Assembly: GCA_023511835.1 (NCBI GenBank)
Contig: JAIMAT010000004.1
Coordinates: 1 to 64,000 of the forward strand
Reading direction: 5' to 3'
Source of the DNA: Bacillota bacterium
GTDB lineage: Bacteria > Bacillota > Sulfobacillia > JAIMAT01
DNA length: 64,000 bases
This document shows, piece by piece, positions 25,760-36,774 of the stretch (positions are counted from its first letter, which is position 1; each line of letters begins with the position of its first letter). The translations under genes and the position numbers were made by a program. The notes beneath the pieces are model-generated. The model saw only the letters and a program-made list of their open reading frames with translations, did not search any database and was not told the origin of the DNA.

Positions 25760-26897
25760 TCAGCGGGAGCCGCGCACGTTGCGCTGCGCCTCCCGTTCGA
25801 GAAAGGCCTCGATGAACGGGTCGATCTCCCCGTCCATCACCGCCTGCACATTGCCCACCTCGGTCCCCGTGCGGTGATCCTTGACCAGCGTGTAGGGCTG
25901 GAAGACATAGGAGCGGATCTGGTTCCCCCAGGCGATCTCGCCCTGCTCGCCCCGGGCGGCCGCCTTCTCGCGCTCCTTCTCCTCCAGCCGCATCTCCAGG
26001 AGCCGCGCGCGCAAGATGCGCATCGCGTTCTCCCGGTTGGCGTGCTGCGAGCGCTCCGTCTGGCAGGTGACCACGATGCCCGTGGGGATGTGGACGATGC
26101 GGACCGCCGTCTCCACCTTGTTGACGTTCTGCCCGCCGTGGCCGCCGGAGCGGTAGGTGTCGATGCGCAGCTCCTCGGGCCGGATCTCGATCTCCCCCTC
26201 CTCCTCCACCTGCGGCGCCACGTCCACCGAGGCGAACGAGGTGTGCCGGCGCGCCGCGGCGTCGAAGGGCGAGATGCGGACCAGGCGGTGGACGCCGCGC
26301 TCGCCGCGCAGGTAGCCGTAGGCGTAGGGGCCGCGGACGGAGAGGGTGGCGCTCTTGATGCCCGCCTCCTCGCCTTCCTGGTAGTCCAGGAGCTCCGCCT
26401 GGAAGCCGTGGGCCTCGGCCCAGCGCATGTACATGCGCAGCAGCATCTCGGCCCAGTCCTGCGCCTCCGTCCCGCCCGCCCCCGGGTGGAGCGAGAGCAG
26501 GGCGTCGCGGGCGTCGTACTCGCCGGCGAAGAGCATCTGCATGCGCAACCCCGCGAGACGGCCCTCCGCGTCGCGCAGGCGCTCCTCGGCCTCGCGCTCG
26601 GAGTCGGCCGCCAGCTCCGGCGCCTCGCGTTCCGCCTCCCCGGCCATCTCCAGGAAGCCCTCCGCCTCGCCCAGCGCCTCCTCCACCGCGCGCATCGCCT
26701 CCACCGGCTGGCGGAGGCGGCTCAGCTGCTTCATCACCTGCTGCCCGCGGGCGGGGTCGCTCCAGACCTCCGGCTTGGCGCTCTCGGCCTCCAGGCGTTC
26801 GATCTCCTCGCCGATGCCGGCGAGGTCAAAGAGACCTCCCGATGCGCTCCGCCTCGCGGCGGGCGTTTTCCAGGCGTTCCCGCAACTCCTCGATCAA
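25760..26897 (-). CDS. prfB: Peptide chain release factor 2, made by programmed +1 frameshift
   Basis: The gene is read in two frames. A 23-codon zero-frame piece starts at TTG 26897 (GGAGG nine bases upstream), encodes LIEELRERLENARREAERIG and ends at CTT TGA (26831-26826). The main frame continues from GAC at 26827 to the stop at 25760, giving about 378 residues in total. The slip site CTTTGAC is preceded by GGGAGG, the internal Shine-Dalgarno needed for RF2 frameshifting. RF2 marks in the main frame are the SPF stop-recognition motif (VRISPFDAAARRHTSFASVD) and the GGQ motif (SGGHGGQNVNKVETAVR). RF2 ends translation at UGA and UAA; the frameshift lets the factor control its own level. It follows secA, as in Bacillus. 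Confidence 0.95.
26825..26841 (-). other. RF2 programmed frameshift site
   Basis: The minus strand reads CGGGAGGTCTCTTTGAC. The GGGAGG acts as the internal Shine-Dalgarno, three bases ahead of the CTT P-site codon; TGA C is the slow stop. When RF2 is scarce the ribosome slips by +1 from CTT to TTT and continues into the main frame. Confidence 0.95.
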
Positions 26898-26970
26898 CGC
26901 TTGCGACCTCCCTCTCCTCGCTCCCCCGGCCCCGGTGCGGCGGCCGGAGCTCTCCCCCGCCGCGCCGGGC

Positions 26971-29805
<2,835 letters not shown>

Positions 29806-29922
29806 CCCCTCCGGTACCGCGCGGCATGGGTCGCACGCCTCGGTGCGACATCAAAGCCGGGTGCCGGCCGCTCCCCCTGGACCAGCCGGACCCGGTGCAT
29901 GCCGCGGGCATCCACTCCCCGT

Positions 29923-29928
29923 ATTATA
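29923..29928 (-). promoter_or_regulatory. -10 box candidate for secA
   Basis: TATAAT on the minus strand, about 118 bases before the secA start, in a short A/T patch. The expected -35 region is GC-rich and unconvincing. The rest of the 264-base gap between secA and the divergent flavin reductase gene shows nothing recognisable. Confidence 0.45.
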
Positions 29929-30069
29929 CCGGCCGCCGTCGCCGGACCGGGAAAGCCGCCGCCATCCGCACGGTCCCCCGTGCGCCCGGCGCCGCCGGTC
30001 GGGCCGCGGGCCGGCCAGGCTCCCCGCGCGGGGCCGGACGTTAGAATGGGTGGGCGAGGAGGCCGAGCG

Positions 30070-30573
30070 ATGCCCGTCTCACCGCAGCTGCAACGGCGCG
30101 CCATGGGGCAGTTCGTCACCGGCGTCGCCGTCCTGACCCTGCCTTCGAGCGTGGAGGCGCCGCGCGGGATCACCGTCAACTCGCTCACGTCGCTCTCGCT
30201 GGAGCCGCCGCTCGTCCTCGTCGCCATCGACCTGCGCAGCCCCGTCAACGCCGCGCTGGCCGCCAGCGAGCGCTTCGCCCTCAGCATCTTGCGCGCCGAC
30301 CAGGAAGCGATCTCGCGCCACTTCGCCTCCCAGCCCGGCGGCCTCCTGCGGCCCGGCGACCTGGAGCCGGGCCCCCACGGCCTGCCGCTGGTCAGCGGCG
30401 CCCTGGCCACCCTGGTCTGCCGGCGGGAGGAGAGCTTCCCCGGCGGCGACCACACCATCTTCGTCGGCCGGCTGGAGGAGGCCCGCCTGGCGTCCGAGGA
30501 GGCCGACCCCCTCCTCTACTTCCGCGGCCGCTACCTGGTCCTTCCGGCCTCGGCACCCTGCCCGGGCGCCTGA
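30070..30573 (+). CDS. Flavin reductase family protein (FMN-binding split barrel)
   Basis: Protein of 167 residues from ATG 30070 with GAGGAGG upstream. It has the flavin reductase-like pattern RRAMGQFVTGVAVLTLPSS, GITVNSLTSLSLEPPLVLVA, and FALSILRADQEAISRHFASQ, ending with a short HTIFVGRLEEARLAS strand. Such proteins reduce FMN or FAD with NAD(P)H, often for a two-component monooxygenase, or simply bind flavin. No monooxygenase is adjacent. The gene is divergent from secA and converges with the SDR gene. Confidence 0.88.
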   Translation: MPVSPQLQRRAMGQFVTGVAVLTLPSSVEAPRGITVNSLTSLSLEPPLVLVAIDLRSPVNAALAASERFALSILRADQEAISRHFASQPGGLLRPGDLEPGPHGLPLVSGALATLVCRREESFPGGDHTIFVGRLEEARLASEEADPLLYFRGRYLVLPASAPCPGA

Positions 30574-30593
30574 GCCTCCGGGCTCGCGCCCTC

Positions 30594-31352
30594 TCAGGCC
30601 AGCAGGAGCTGCCCGTGAACGGCGGCCGCCTCGGGCAGCGCGAGCCAGCCGATGAGCGCGGCCAGCTCCTCGGGCGAGCGCCAGCCGCGCCGCGAGGCCT
30701 CCGGCATCGCCTCGCGGTTGGCGGGCGTGTCGAGGACGGAGGGCGCGACCACGTTGACCCGCACCCCGCTCCCTTCCAGCTCCTCGGCCAGCGCCTCGCC
30801 CAGCCGGATCAGCGCCGACTTGGCCGCCGCGTAGGCGCCCATCTCGCGCCCCGCGCGCGCCGCGGCGCGGGCCGCCACCAGCACCAGCGATCCGCCCCCG
30901 GCCTCGCGCATGGGCGGCACGGCCGCCTGCGCCAGTTCGAAGGCGGTGCGCACGTTGTTCTCCATCATGGCCTCCCAGGTCGACCAGGAGCCGCCTACCA
31001 CGGGTTCCAGACCGAAGAGGCCCGCCGTCTGGACGGCCGCGTCAATCCGCCCCTGCCAGCGCAGGCAGGCGGCCACCGCTCGCCCGGCCCCCGCCGCCCG
31101 CGCCAGGTCGGCCTTCAGCCAGCGCAGCCGCCGACCCGCGAGGCCGCCGGTACGCGCATCGAGGAGCGCCGCCGCTTGCTGGCGCCGCGCCTCGTTCCGG
31201 TAGGTGCCCACCACCGCCCAGCCGCGCTCCACGAACCAGGCGGCGACGGCCCGCCCCAGGGCGCCGTCGCCGCCCACCACCAGCACCGTCGAAAGGCGGG
31301 GCTGCCGGGAGCCTGCCGGCTCCCCAGCCCCGCCTCGCTCGCGCGTCGCCAT
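30594..31352 (-). CDS. Short-chain dehydrogenase/reductase family protein lacking the catalytic serine
   Basis: Protein of 252 residues with the Rossmann glycine motif as VLVVGGDGALGRAVAAWF, VQTAGLFG in place of the NNAG motif, and the YxxxK pair in MGAYAAAKSALIRLGEALAE. The position that holds the catalytic serine in classical SDRs is occupied by alanine (SLVLVAARAAARAG). The GGDGALG start and absent serine recall the dihydropteridine reductase branch of the SDRs, where serine is also missing. Start ATG 31352; a later start is possible because the first 20 residues are low complexity. Substrate unknown. It has about 60 bases between its start and the stop of the gltD-like gene upstream. Confidence 0.8.
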   Translation of the reverse strand: MATRERGGAGEPAGSRQPRLSTVLVVGGDGALGRAVAAWFVERGWAVVGTYRNEARRQQAAALLDARTGGLAGRRLRWLKADLARAAGAGRAVAACLRWQGRIDAAVQTAGLFGLEPVVGGSWSTWEAMMENNVRTAFELAQAAVPPMREAGGGSLVLVAARAAARAGREMGAYAAAKSALIRLGEALAEELEGSGVRVNVVAPSVLDTPANREAMPEASRRGWRSPEELAALIGWLALPEAAAVHGQLLLA

Positions 31353-31411
31353 GAGCCCTCACCCCGTTCCCGCGCCGCCCCGCCGGCCCGGGGGCCGCGC
31401 CGGCGCGCGGT

Positions 31412-32857
31412 CTACGTGCGGAGGGCTTTCCTCAGGGAGTGCTCGGGATCCTTCAGCCACTCCGCGATGGCCCTGGCGGCCAGGCGGCCGTCGCGCACCG
31501 CCTCGACCACGGTGGCCGGTCCCAGGACGGCGTCGCCGCCCGCGAAGATGCCCTCCACGGGGGTCCGCCCGGAGGCGTCCAGCACCGCGATGCGCCCGTT
31601 CTTTCCCACCAGCCGCGGCTCGCCCAGAAGCGCGGCGTCCACCTCGTAGCCGACCGCCAGAACCACCGTCTCGCACTCCAGCTCGAACTCGCTGCCCGGC
31701 ACCGGCTCCGGCCGCGGCCGCCCGCTCCGGTCCGGCTGGCCGAGCCGCATGCGCACCAGGCGCGCCGCCCGCACACGGGCGTCCTCGTCTCCCAGGAAGG
31801 CGACCGGGTTGACCAGGTAGTCGAATTCGACGCCCTCCTCCTGGGCATGCTGGATCTCCACCGGCCGCGACGGGCTCTCGGCCTGGGTGCGCCGGTAGAC
31901 CACGCGCACCTCCTCGGCGCCCAGCCTGAGCGCCGTCCGCGCCGCGTCCATGGCCGTGTTGCCCGCGCCCACCACGAGGACGCGGCGGCCCACGCGCGGC
32001 GCCTCGACCCCGCTCCCCGGCTGGAGCGCCAGCTTGGCCCGGTGCAGGAACTCCTGCGCGCTCCAGACGCCGGCCAGATCCTCGCCCGGCACGCCCAGCC
32101 CCCGCGCCTGCTGCGCCCCGACGCCGAGGAAGACGGCGTCGTACTCGCCGGCCAGCTCCTCCAGGCTGACGTCGCGCCCCACGCGGACGCCGAAGCGGAA
32201 TTCGACGCCCTCCTCGCGCAGCCGCGCGACCTCTTCCTCCACCGTACCCATGGGCAGGACGAACTGCGGGATGCCGTCGGCCAGAAGCCCTCCGGCCTGG
32301 GCCTGCGCCTCGAAGACGGTCACCTCCACGCCCTCGCGGACAAGGAAGTGCGCCGCCGAAAGGCCGGCGGGCCCGGCGCCGACCACGGCCACCCGGCGCC
32401 GGCCCGACGCCGCTTCCGCCTCCTCCGCCTGCCGCCTCTGGCGCTCGGCCCGCAGCGCCTCGAACTCCTCGCGGTGCCGGAGCGCATAGTCGGCGATGAA
32501 CCGTTCGATGGCGCCGATGCGCACGCCCTCCCCGCGGGCGTTGAGCACGCACCAGCCTTCGCACTGGGTTTCCCAGGCGCAGACGCGCCCGGTGCAGGAG
32601 GGGAGGGCGTTGTTCGTGTAGTCGACCAGGGCAGCTTCGAGGAAGCGACCTTCCTGGACCAGAGCGATGAAGTCCGGAATGGGGTTGTGATTAGGACATC
32701 CGTCGATGCAGAGTGGATTCAGGCACTGAATGCAGCGGTAGGACTCGTCGAGGACTTCTTTTTCGTCATATCCCAGGGCGACTTCGTCGAAGGAACGGCG
32801 GCTCTCCTGCGGTGGCAAGGTGCGCATCGGGGTTCGGATCCAACGATTCTCGCCCAA
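31412..32857 (-). CDS. gltD: NADPH-dependent glutamate synthase small-subunit-like flavoprotein
   Basis: Protein of 481 residues. The cysteine-rich N-terminus (YRCIQCLNPLCIDGCPNHNP, then CTGRVCAWETQCEGWCV) binds two 4Fe-4S clusters. The FAD motif VAVVGAGPAGLSAAHFL is at about residue 153 and the NADPH motif VLVVGAGNTAMDAARTALRL near 288. The C-terminus has the second FAD block EGIFAGGDAVLGPATVVEAV. Length and order match GltD and related homotetrameric enzymes, which pass electrons from NADPH for glutamate formation or to ferredoxin partners. No gltB large subunit is nearby. The first 70 codons are noticeably poorer in GC (about 55%) than the rest of the gene. Confidence 0.88.
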   Translation of the reverse strand: MGENRWIRTPMRTLPPQESRRSFDEVALGYDEKEVLDESYRCIQCLNPLCIDGCPNHNPIPDFIALVQEGRFLEAALVDYTNNALPSCTGRVCAWETQCEGWCVLNARGEGVRIGAIERFIADYALRHREEFEALRAERQRRQAEEAEAASGRRRVAVVGAGPAGLSAAHFLVREGVEVTVFEAQAQAGGLLADGIPQFVLPMGTVEEEVARLREEGVEFRFGVRVGRDVSLEELAGEYDAVFLGVGAQQARGLGVPGEDLAGVWSAQEFLHRAKLALQPGSGVEAPRVGRRVLVVGAGNTAMDAARTALRLGAEEVRVVYRRTQAESPSRPVEIQHAQEEGVEFDYLVNPVAFLGDEDARVRAARLVRMRLGQPDRSGRPRPEPVPGSEFELECETVVLAVGYEVDAALLGEPRLVGKNGRIAVLDASGRTPVEGIFAGGDAVLGPATVVEAVRDGRLAARAIAEWLKDPEHSLRKALRT

Positions 32858-32926
32858 GATTCGCCCTCCCTCCCCGCCGCCCGGAATCTAGCATCGGGCC
32901 CGGAGAGGGTCGATCACCCGATCGGG

Positions 32927-33502
32927 CTACGCTGCCTGCCCGCCTGGCGCGGCAGCCCGCCGCCCGACGTTCCGCATGCCGCCCTCCAGAAGAAGGAAGG
33001 CTCCCACCGCGATGAGGAGGTCCCCCGGGCTGAAGACCGGCGAGGGGATGCCCGGGATGAGCAGGTAGTCCGCCAGCCAGGGCAGGCGCGTCGAGGCGCC
33101 CGCCAGCACGTGGAGCGGGTCGTGGCCCGCCCGCAGGCTGGCCAGCAACTCCGGGCGGAAGTGCACCCAGGCCCACATCACCACCGGCATCTTGCCGCCG
33201 TTGAGCGCGATGACCAGGAGGTTGAGCCCGGCCCCCGCCAGGATCCAGGGGAGACCGGGAAGGCGGCGGTTGAACCAGGCGAAGGCCACGTAAAGCGCAA
33301 AGCTCAGCACGTTGCCGAGGCCGACCCAGACCGCGCCCGGCTCGCGTCCGCCCGCCGTCGTCGTGGCCAGCTGGACCGCGAAGCCGGCCACGAGAAGCCA
33401 GAGCCACTGGAAGCGGACGGCTTCCAGGTTCCGCAGCCGGCCTCCGCGGAGCCGGCCCGCCAGCATGCCCAGGAGCGCACCCGTCAGGCCGAGCAGCCCC
33501 AT
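32927..33502 (-). CDS. DUF5317 family membrane protein
   Basis: Protein of 191 residues with about five hydrophobic segments. The blocks GLNLLVIALNGGKMPVVMWA, STRLPWLADYLLIPGI and FSPGDLLIAVGAFLLLEG agree with the DUF5317 family as I remember it. Function unknown. The start overlaps the stop of the HD-GYP gene by one base, so the two are probably co-transcribed. Confidence 0.75.
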   Translation of the reverse strand: MGLLGLTGALLGMLAGRLRGGRLRNLEAVRFQWLWLLVAGFAVQLATTTAGGREPGAVWVGLGNVLSFALYVAFAWFNRRLPGLPWILAGAGLNLLVIALNGGKMPVVMWAWVHFRPELLASLRAGHDPLHVLAGASTRLPWLADYLLIPGIPSPVFSPGDLLIAVGAFLLLEGGMRNVGRRAAAPGGQAA

Positions 33503-34896
33503 CAGGCCCGCTCTCCGCCCGGCGCGTCGTCAGGCGTCCGCCCGCCCGCCTCGAGCTGCGCCTGGACCTTGCCGGCGGCCTCGACCATGGCCATCACCTG
33601 CTCCGGTCCGGGCATCTTGAAGTAGGGCAGCTCCCGCTCCACCCACTCCTTGAAGCCCGGCTTCTCCAGGACGCGCAGAAAGGCGTCCAGTACCTTCGGA
33701 TCAAACTGGCTGCCCCTGTGCTCCAGGAGCTCGTTGAGGATCTCTTCGAAGGGGATCGAGGGCTTGTAGACGCGCCGCGACGCCATGGCGTCGAAGGCGT
33801 CCGCCACGGCCAGGATGCGCGCGCCCAGGGGGATCTCCTCGCCCCGCAGGCCGTCCGGGTAGCCGGAGCCGTCGTAGCGCTCGTGATGGTGCTTGGCCCA
33901 GTCGTTGACGAGCTCGAACCCCTTGACGCCCTCCAGGATGGAGCCGGTAAGGCTGGCGTGGACCTGGATCTCCTCGTACTCCCTGGGGGTGAAGCGGGCC
34001 GGCTTCTTCAGGAGCCGGTCCTCCACGCCGATCTTGCCCACGTCGTGCAGCAGGCCCGCGTAACGAACCGTCTGGATCTCCGTCTGGCCCATGCCCATCT
34101 CCTCGCCGATCCGGACGGCGATCTCGGAGACCCGCCGGGAGTGCCCGGCCGTGTAGGCGTCGCGGGCCTCCAGGGCGACGGAGAGCGCCGCGATGGTGTC
34201 CGCGTAGGCTTGCTTCATCTCCGTGTACATCACGATGGCGTGGCGGGCGACGAGGAGAGGGACGAAGAGCAGGATAATGCCGAGGATGCCAGCCTCGAAG
34301 TAAATTGCAGCCATCAAGATGGCCAAGGTCGTCATGGCCGCATAGTCCGATGCGATGCCCTTAATTTGATAATCGAAGGTGTCTCGGATTCGCTTTCCAG
34401 AAGAAACAGAGATAATCATGGCGACCAACGACATGTTGACCAGCCAGGCGACCAATCCGCCCAACCCCATTGCCGCGACATCCTGCGGGGACAGTGTGTC
34501 GGGTCTGGACCTCACAGCCATGTAAACCAATGCGCCAACGATGGTAGACAGCGCAAATTGCGCATGGTTGAAAACATAAGCCCGGGCATTCCACGCCTTG
34601 CTAACCTGGCTGAGAGCTTGCGGTGAAGTGAGGGCAATCACTCCACCCCAGAACGGCCCCAACACAATCGCGCCAGCGTAGAGGATAGGAAACGTAAGAG
34701 TCGCCGATATGTCCTTGGTCAGGTGAACTGATAAGCGCTGGGCGAGGGCGCTGAGCACCGCAAACGAGAGGATAGCGGTCCACTGCGGTGGGCTTCCCAA
34801 TTTATAGCATGCGGCCAAAGTCCCCACAGCGGCCGCAACCGTTGTCGCGATCACCAAATCACGTTTTGTGGTCTGTCGCACAGGGCCCACTCCCAC
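33502..34896 (-). CDS. HD-GYP domain c-di-GMP phosphodiesterase with membrane sensor
   Basis: Protein of 464 residues from GTG 34896. Residues 15-215 form a six- or seven-segment membrane domain resembling MASE-type sensors. The HD-GYP domain follows: ALEARDAYTAGHSRRVSEIA, the metal site YAGLLHDVGKIGVEDRLL (near residue 284), and HHERYDGSGYPDGLRGEEIP (near 339), which carries the GYP motif. It should hydrolyse c-di-GMP to pGpG or GMP. Base composition changes sharply inside the gene: the membrane half, from about 34260 to the start, is near 50% GC, the HD-GYP half near 65-70%. This suggests that the sensor was acquired by recombination. It is upstream of DUF5317. Confidence 0.9.
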   Translation of the reverse strand: MGVGPVRQTTKRDLVIATTVAAAVGTLAACYKLGSPPQWTAILSFAVLSALAQRLSVHLTKDISATLTFPILYAGAIVLGPFWGGVIALTSPQALSQVSKAWNARAYVFNHAQFALSTIVGALVYMAVRSRPDTLSPQDVAAMGLGGLVAWLVNMSLVAMIISVSSGKRIRDTFDYQIKGIASDYAAMTTLAILMAAIYFEAGILGIILLFVPLLVARHAIVMYTEMKQAYADTIAALSVALEARDAYTAGHSRRVSEIAVRIGEEMGMGQTEIQTVRYAGLLHDVGKIGVEDRLLKKPARFTPREYEEIQVHASLTGSILEGVKGFELVNDWAKHHHERYDGSGYPDGLRGEEIPLGARILAVADAFDAMASRRVYKPSIPFEEILNELLEHRGSQFDPKVLDAFLRVLEKPGFKEWVERELPYFKMPGPEQVMAMVEAAGKVQAQLEAGGRTPDDAPGGERA

Positions 34897-35020
34897 AAAT
34901 TAGCCGGGCAGCCGGCCTTTTACCCGTTCCACGCCAGGTAGGCCTGGGCCGTAACAGCCAACAGCGCAAGGCCTGTCAACAGCTGGATGAGCCGGTTGAG
35001 GTTCATGTCTGACATCCCTT
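34260..35020. other. Low-GC segment covering the HD-GYP sensor domain and the small gene behind it
   Basis: Several successive 60-base lines between about 34260 and 34880 contain only 45-55% G+C, against about 70% in the rest of the window. The change at the left side falls at codon 210 or so of the HD-GYP gene, exactly between the membrane domain and the catalytic domain. The right side fades out around 35020. No terminal repeats or integrase are seen. Confidence 0.75.
34920..35015 (-). CDS. Small single-span membrane peptide (31 residues)
   Basis: A short frame from ATG 35015 to TAA 34920 encodes MSDMNLNRLIQLLTGLALLA followed by VTAQAYLAWNG. GAGGAG lies nine bases before the ATG, so it is well placed for translation. 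The peptide is one hydrophobic helix with a polar, slightly charged N-terminus and a Trp-Asn-Gly end. It ends 24 bases before the HD-GYP gene and shares its low GC content. I do not recognise a family. It may be a partner or leader peptide of the HD-GYP sensor, or a chance frame. Confidence 0.5.
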   Translation of the reverse strand: MSDMNLNRLIQLLTGLALLAVTAQAYLAWNG

Positions 35021-35142
35021 CATACTCCTCGCCGGCCGCTCCGCTATCCGGCCGCAAGGAACCGCTCGGGAGTGTTCAGCGTCCGGCTGCCCGGCAAACC
35101 TGAAGACCTGAAGCACGTCAAAGACTCGCCAAGGAACGGCTT

Positions 35143-35778
35143 CTACCGGAAGATCCTGTTCGCCGCGTCCAGCGTGGCGCGCGCCGCGGCCTCCGCCGGG
35201 TCGCCCGCCTCCGAGGAGACGCCGTAGAGCATCAGGATCTCCCGCTCCTGCCCCCTCCGGATCCGCGCCCGCAGCGCCGCCAGCGTCACCGTGGCGTCGG
35301 CCAGCGGCGCGGTCCCGATCGCCTCGAGGTCGAAGGTATGACCCATGTACTCGTTGATCAGGTCGACGACGATCTCGCCGGCCGCCCGCAGCAGCCCCGC
35401 CTCCACGGGACGGGCCACCCGCTCCGTCGCCACCTGCTGGTTCAGGAAGGGCATGGTGAGGCGCAGCCGGATCCGCTGCTCGCCCCGCTCGGAGCGCAGT
35501 TCGAGGCCGTCGAGACGAAAGCGGCTACGCTCCGGCGTAGCCGCCACGGGCAGGAGCAGGATCCGTTCTTCGGGCAGGTCCCTGGCGAAGCGAACCGAGA
35601 AGAGCGTCCGGACCGCGTCGACCAGCCGCTGGCCGCCCCCCTCTTCCTCCGCCAGCAGGCGGACCACCTGCGGCACCGGGGAGCCCTCCGGCCAGAGGCA
35701 ACGCGCCGCGATCACGCCGGGGAGCAGTCTCAGCTCGGCCTCGGCGGTCTCGGCCCTGGAGAGCGCACTTACCGCCAT
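35143..35778 (-). CDS. Conserved hypothetical protein
   Basis: Protein of 211 residues from ATG 35778, with GGTGGGAG just upstream; a TTG at 35868 in the same frame would add an unconserved 30-residue head. It seems to have two alpha/beta repeats. The first is RLLPGVIAARCLWPEG to DAVRTLFSVRFARDLPEERI. The second is a longer strand-rich half ending SSEAGDPAEAAARATLDAAN. Proteins of this layout occur as uncharacterised genes in several Bacillota and actinobacteria, as far as I recall. No catalytic motif or membrane segment is visible. It sits between hpf and the low-GC segment. Confidence 0.65.
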   Translation of the reverse strand: MAVSALSRAETAEAELRLLPGVIAARCLWPEGSPVPQVVRLLAEEEGGGQRLVDAVRTLFSVRFARDLPEERILLLPVAATPERSRFRLDGLELRSERGEQRIRLRLTMPFLNQQVATERVARPVEAGLLRAAGEIVVDLINEYMGHTFDLEAIGTAPLADATVTLAALRARIRRGQEREILMLYGVSSEAGDPAEAAARATLDAANRIFR

Positions 35779-35997
35779 CCGCTCCCACCCGCCCGTCGCG
35801 CGACGGAGGCCGGAAGCCCCCGCCGGACTGCCTCGAGTCGCCTTCCAAAGTTCCACATCTTCCTCCAACGTCCTTCCAGCAACCGGGAAAAAGCGACGAA
35901 GTCGCTGGCCCCCGGATGCGCGAGACCCCCTTCCGATCCCGTCGAGCGGCGCGGGCGGAACGGAAGGGGGCGTGCCTCGACCTGCTGCGACCGCGGC

Positions 35998-36603
35998 TTA
36001 GGACTCCGGCTCGATCAGTCCGTAGCTCCCGTCCTGGCGCCGGTAGACCACGTTGATCTCCTCGCTCTCGGCGTTCCGGAAGACGAAGAAGTCGTGGCCC
36101 AGCAGGTTCATCTGCAGGATCGCCTCGTCCACGGGGAGCGGCTTGACCGCGAACCGCTTCCTGCGGACCACGGGAAACTCCTCGCCGCCGCGGATCCCCT
36201 CGTGCCCGGAAGGCTCCGCGGCGGGAGCCTCCGGGGCGCCCTCCGCCCCCTCGGGCGAAGCCGCCAGGCTGGCCGCGGCACCGGCCGTGGCCAGCAGCGT
36301 GCTGTCCTTGCGCAGCTTCCGGTTGAGGCGGGTCTTGAACTTGTGAATCTGCCGCTCCAGCTTGTCCACCACGAGGTCGATGGAGGCGTACATGTCCGCG
36401 CTGGCCACCTCGCCGCGCAGCAGCATGCCGCCCAGGGGAATCGTCACCTCGACCACGTGCCGCTTGCGTTCCACGCTCATGCGCACCTCGGCGTCCACCG
36501 GCCGCTCGCCGAAGTACTTGTCGAGCTTGCTCAGACGCTTGGCCGCGTACTGCCGCAGGGGCCGGGTCACTTCGACATTCCGTCCCGTGAACGTGATCTC
36601 CAA
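35998..36603 (-). CDS. hpf: Ribosome hibernation promoting factor, long form
   Basis: Protein of 201 residues from TTG 36603, chosen because GGAGG lies eight bases upstream and the product then starts LEITFTGRNVEVTRPLRQYA, as HPF proteins do. Residues 1-110 are the ribosome-binding S30AE domain (AAKRLSKLDKYFGERPVDAE, ASADMYASIDLVVDKLERQI). A variable linker follows. The C-terminal dimerisation domain (RRKRFAVKPLPVDEAILQMN, LLGHDFFVFRNAESEEINVV) marks the long form, which joins two 70S ribosomes into 100S dimers in resting cells. In Bacillus hpf is next to secA; here about 6 kb separates them. Its upstream region carries the DnaA-box-like cluster. Confidence 0.93.
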   Translation of the reverse strand: MEITFTGRNVEVTRPLRQYAAKRLSKLDKYFGERPVDAEVRMSVERKRHVVEVTIPLGGMLLRGEVASADMYASIDLVVDKLERQIHKFKTRLNRKLRKDSTLLATAGAAASLAASPEGAEGAPEAPAAEPSGHEGIRGGEEFPVVRRKRFAVKPLPVDEAILQMNLLGHDFFVFRNAESEEINVVYRRQDGSYGLIEPES

Positions 36604-36673
36604 CCGCTGCACCTCCAACGTCCGCCCGCTGGCGGGACGGCGGACCGCCTCGGCGGACGTCACCGCGGCCCGC

Positions 36674-36699
36674 CCGGGGCCGAGCCGGCTCGGCCCCGG
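36674..36699. repeat. 26-base perfect palindrome between hpf and fliS
   Basis: CCGGGGCCGAGCC followed by its exact reverse complement, without a loop. On the minus strand it lies downstream of fliS and 70 bases upstream of hpf. With no T-run it is a weak terminator candidate; a cruciform or a binding site is also possible. Confidence 0.5.
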
Positions 36700-36774
36700 A
36701 CTCCCTATTCCCGGGCGGCCGGAGGATATCCTTCGTCGGCGGGCAGGAGCACCTGGGCGGACGGCGGCAGGAAG

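Noticed and set aside
29940-30060. A gene in the secA-flavin reductase gap
   Set aside because: Short frames exist on both strands but none has a ribosome binding site with a plausible protein; the segment is Pro/Arg-rich noise.
32640-32880. Foreign origin of the low-GC 5' end of the gltD-like gene
   Set aside because: The GC dip is moderate (about 55%), covers the conserved cysteine clusters and can be explained by selection on the start region; not strong enough to call transfer.
35779-35868. Longer N-terminus of the hypothetical protein (TTG start)
   Set aside because: The extra 30 residues are unstructured and unconserved-looking, and the ATG at 35778 has a better ribosome binding site.
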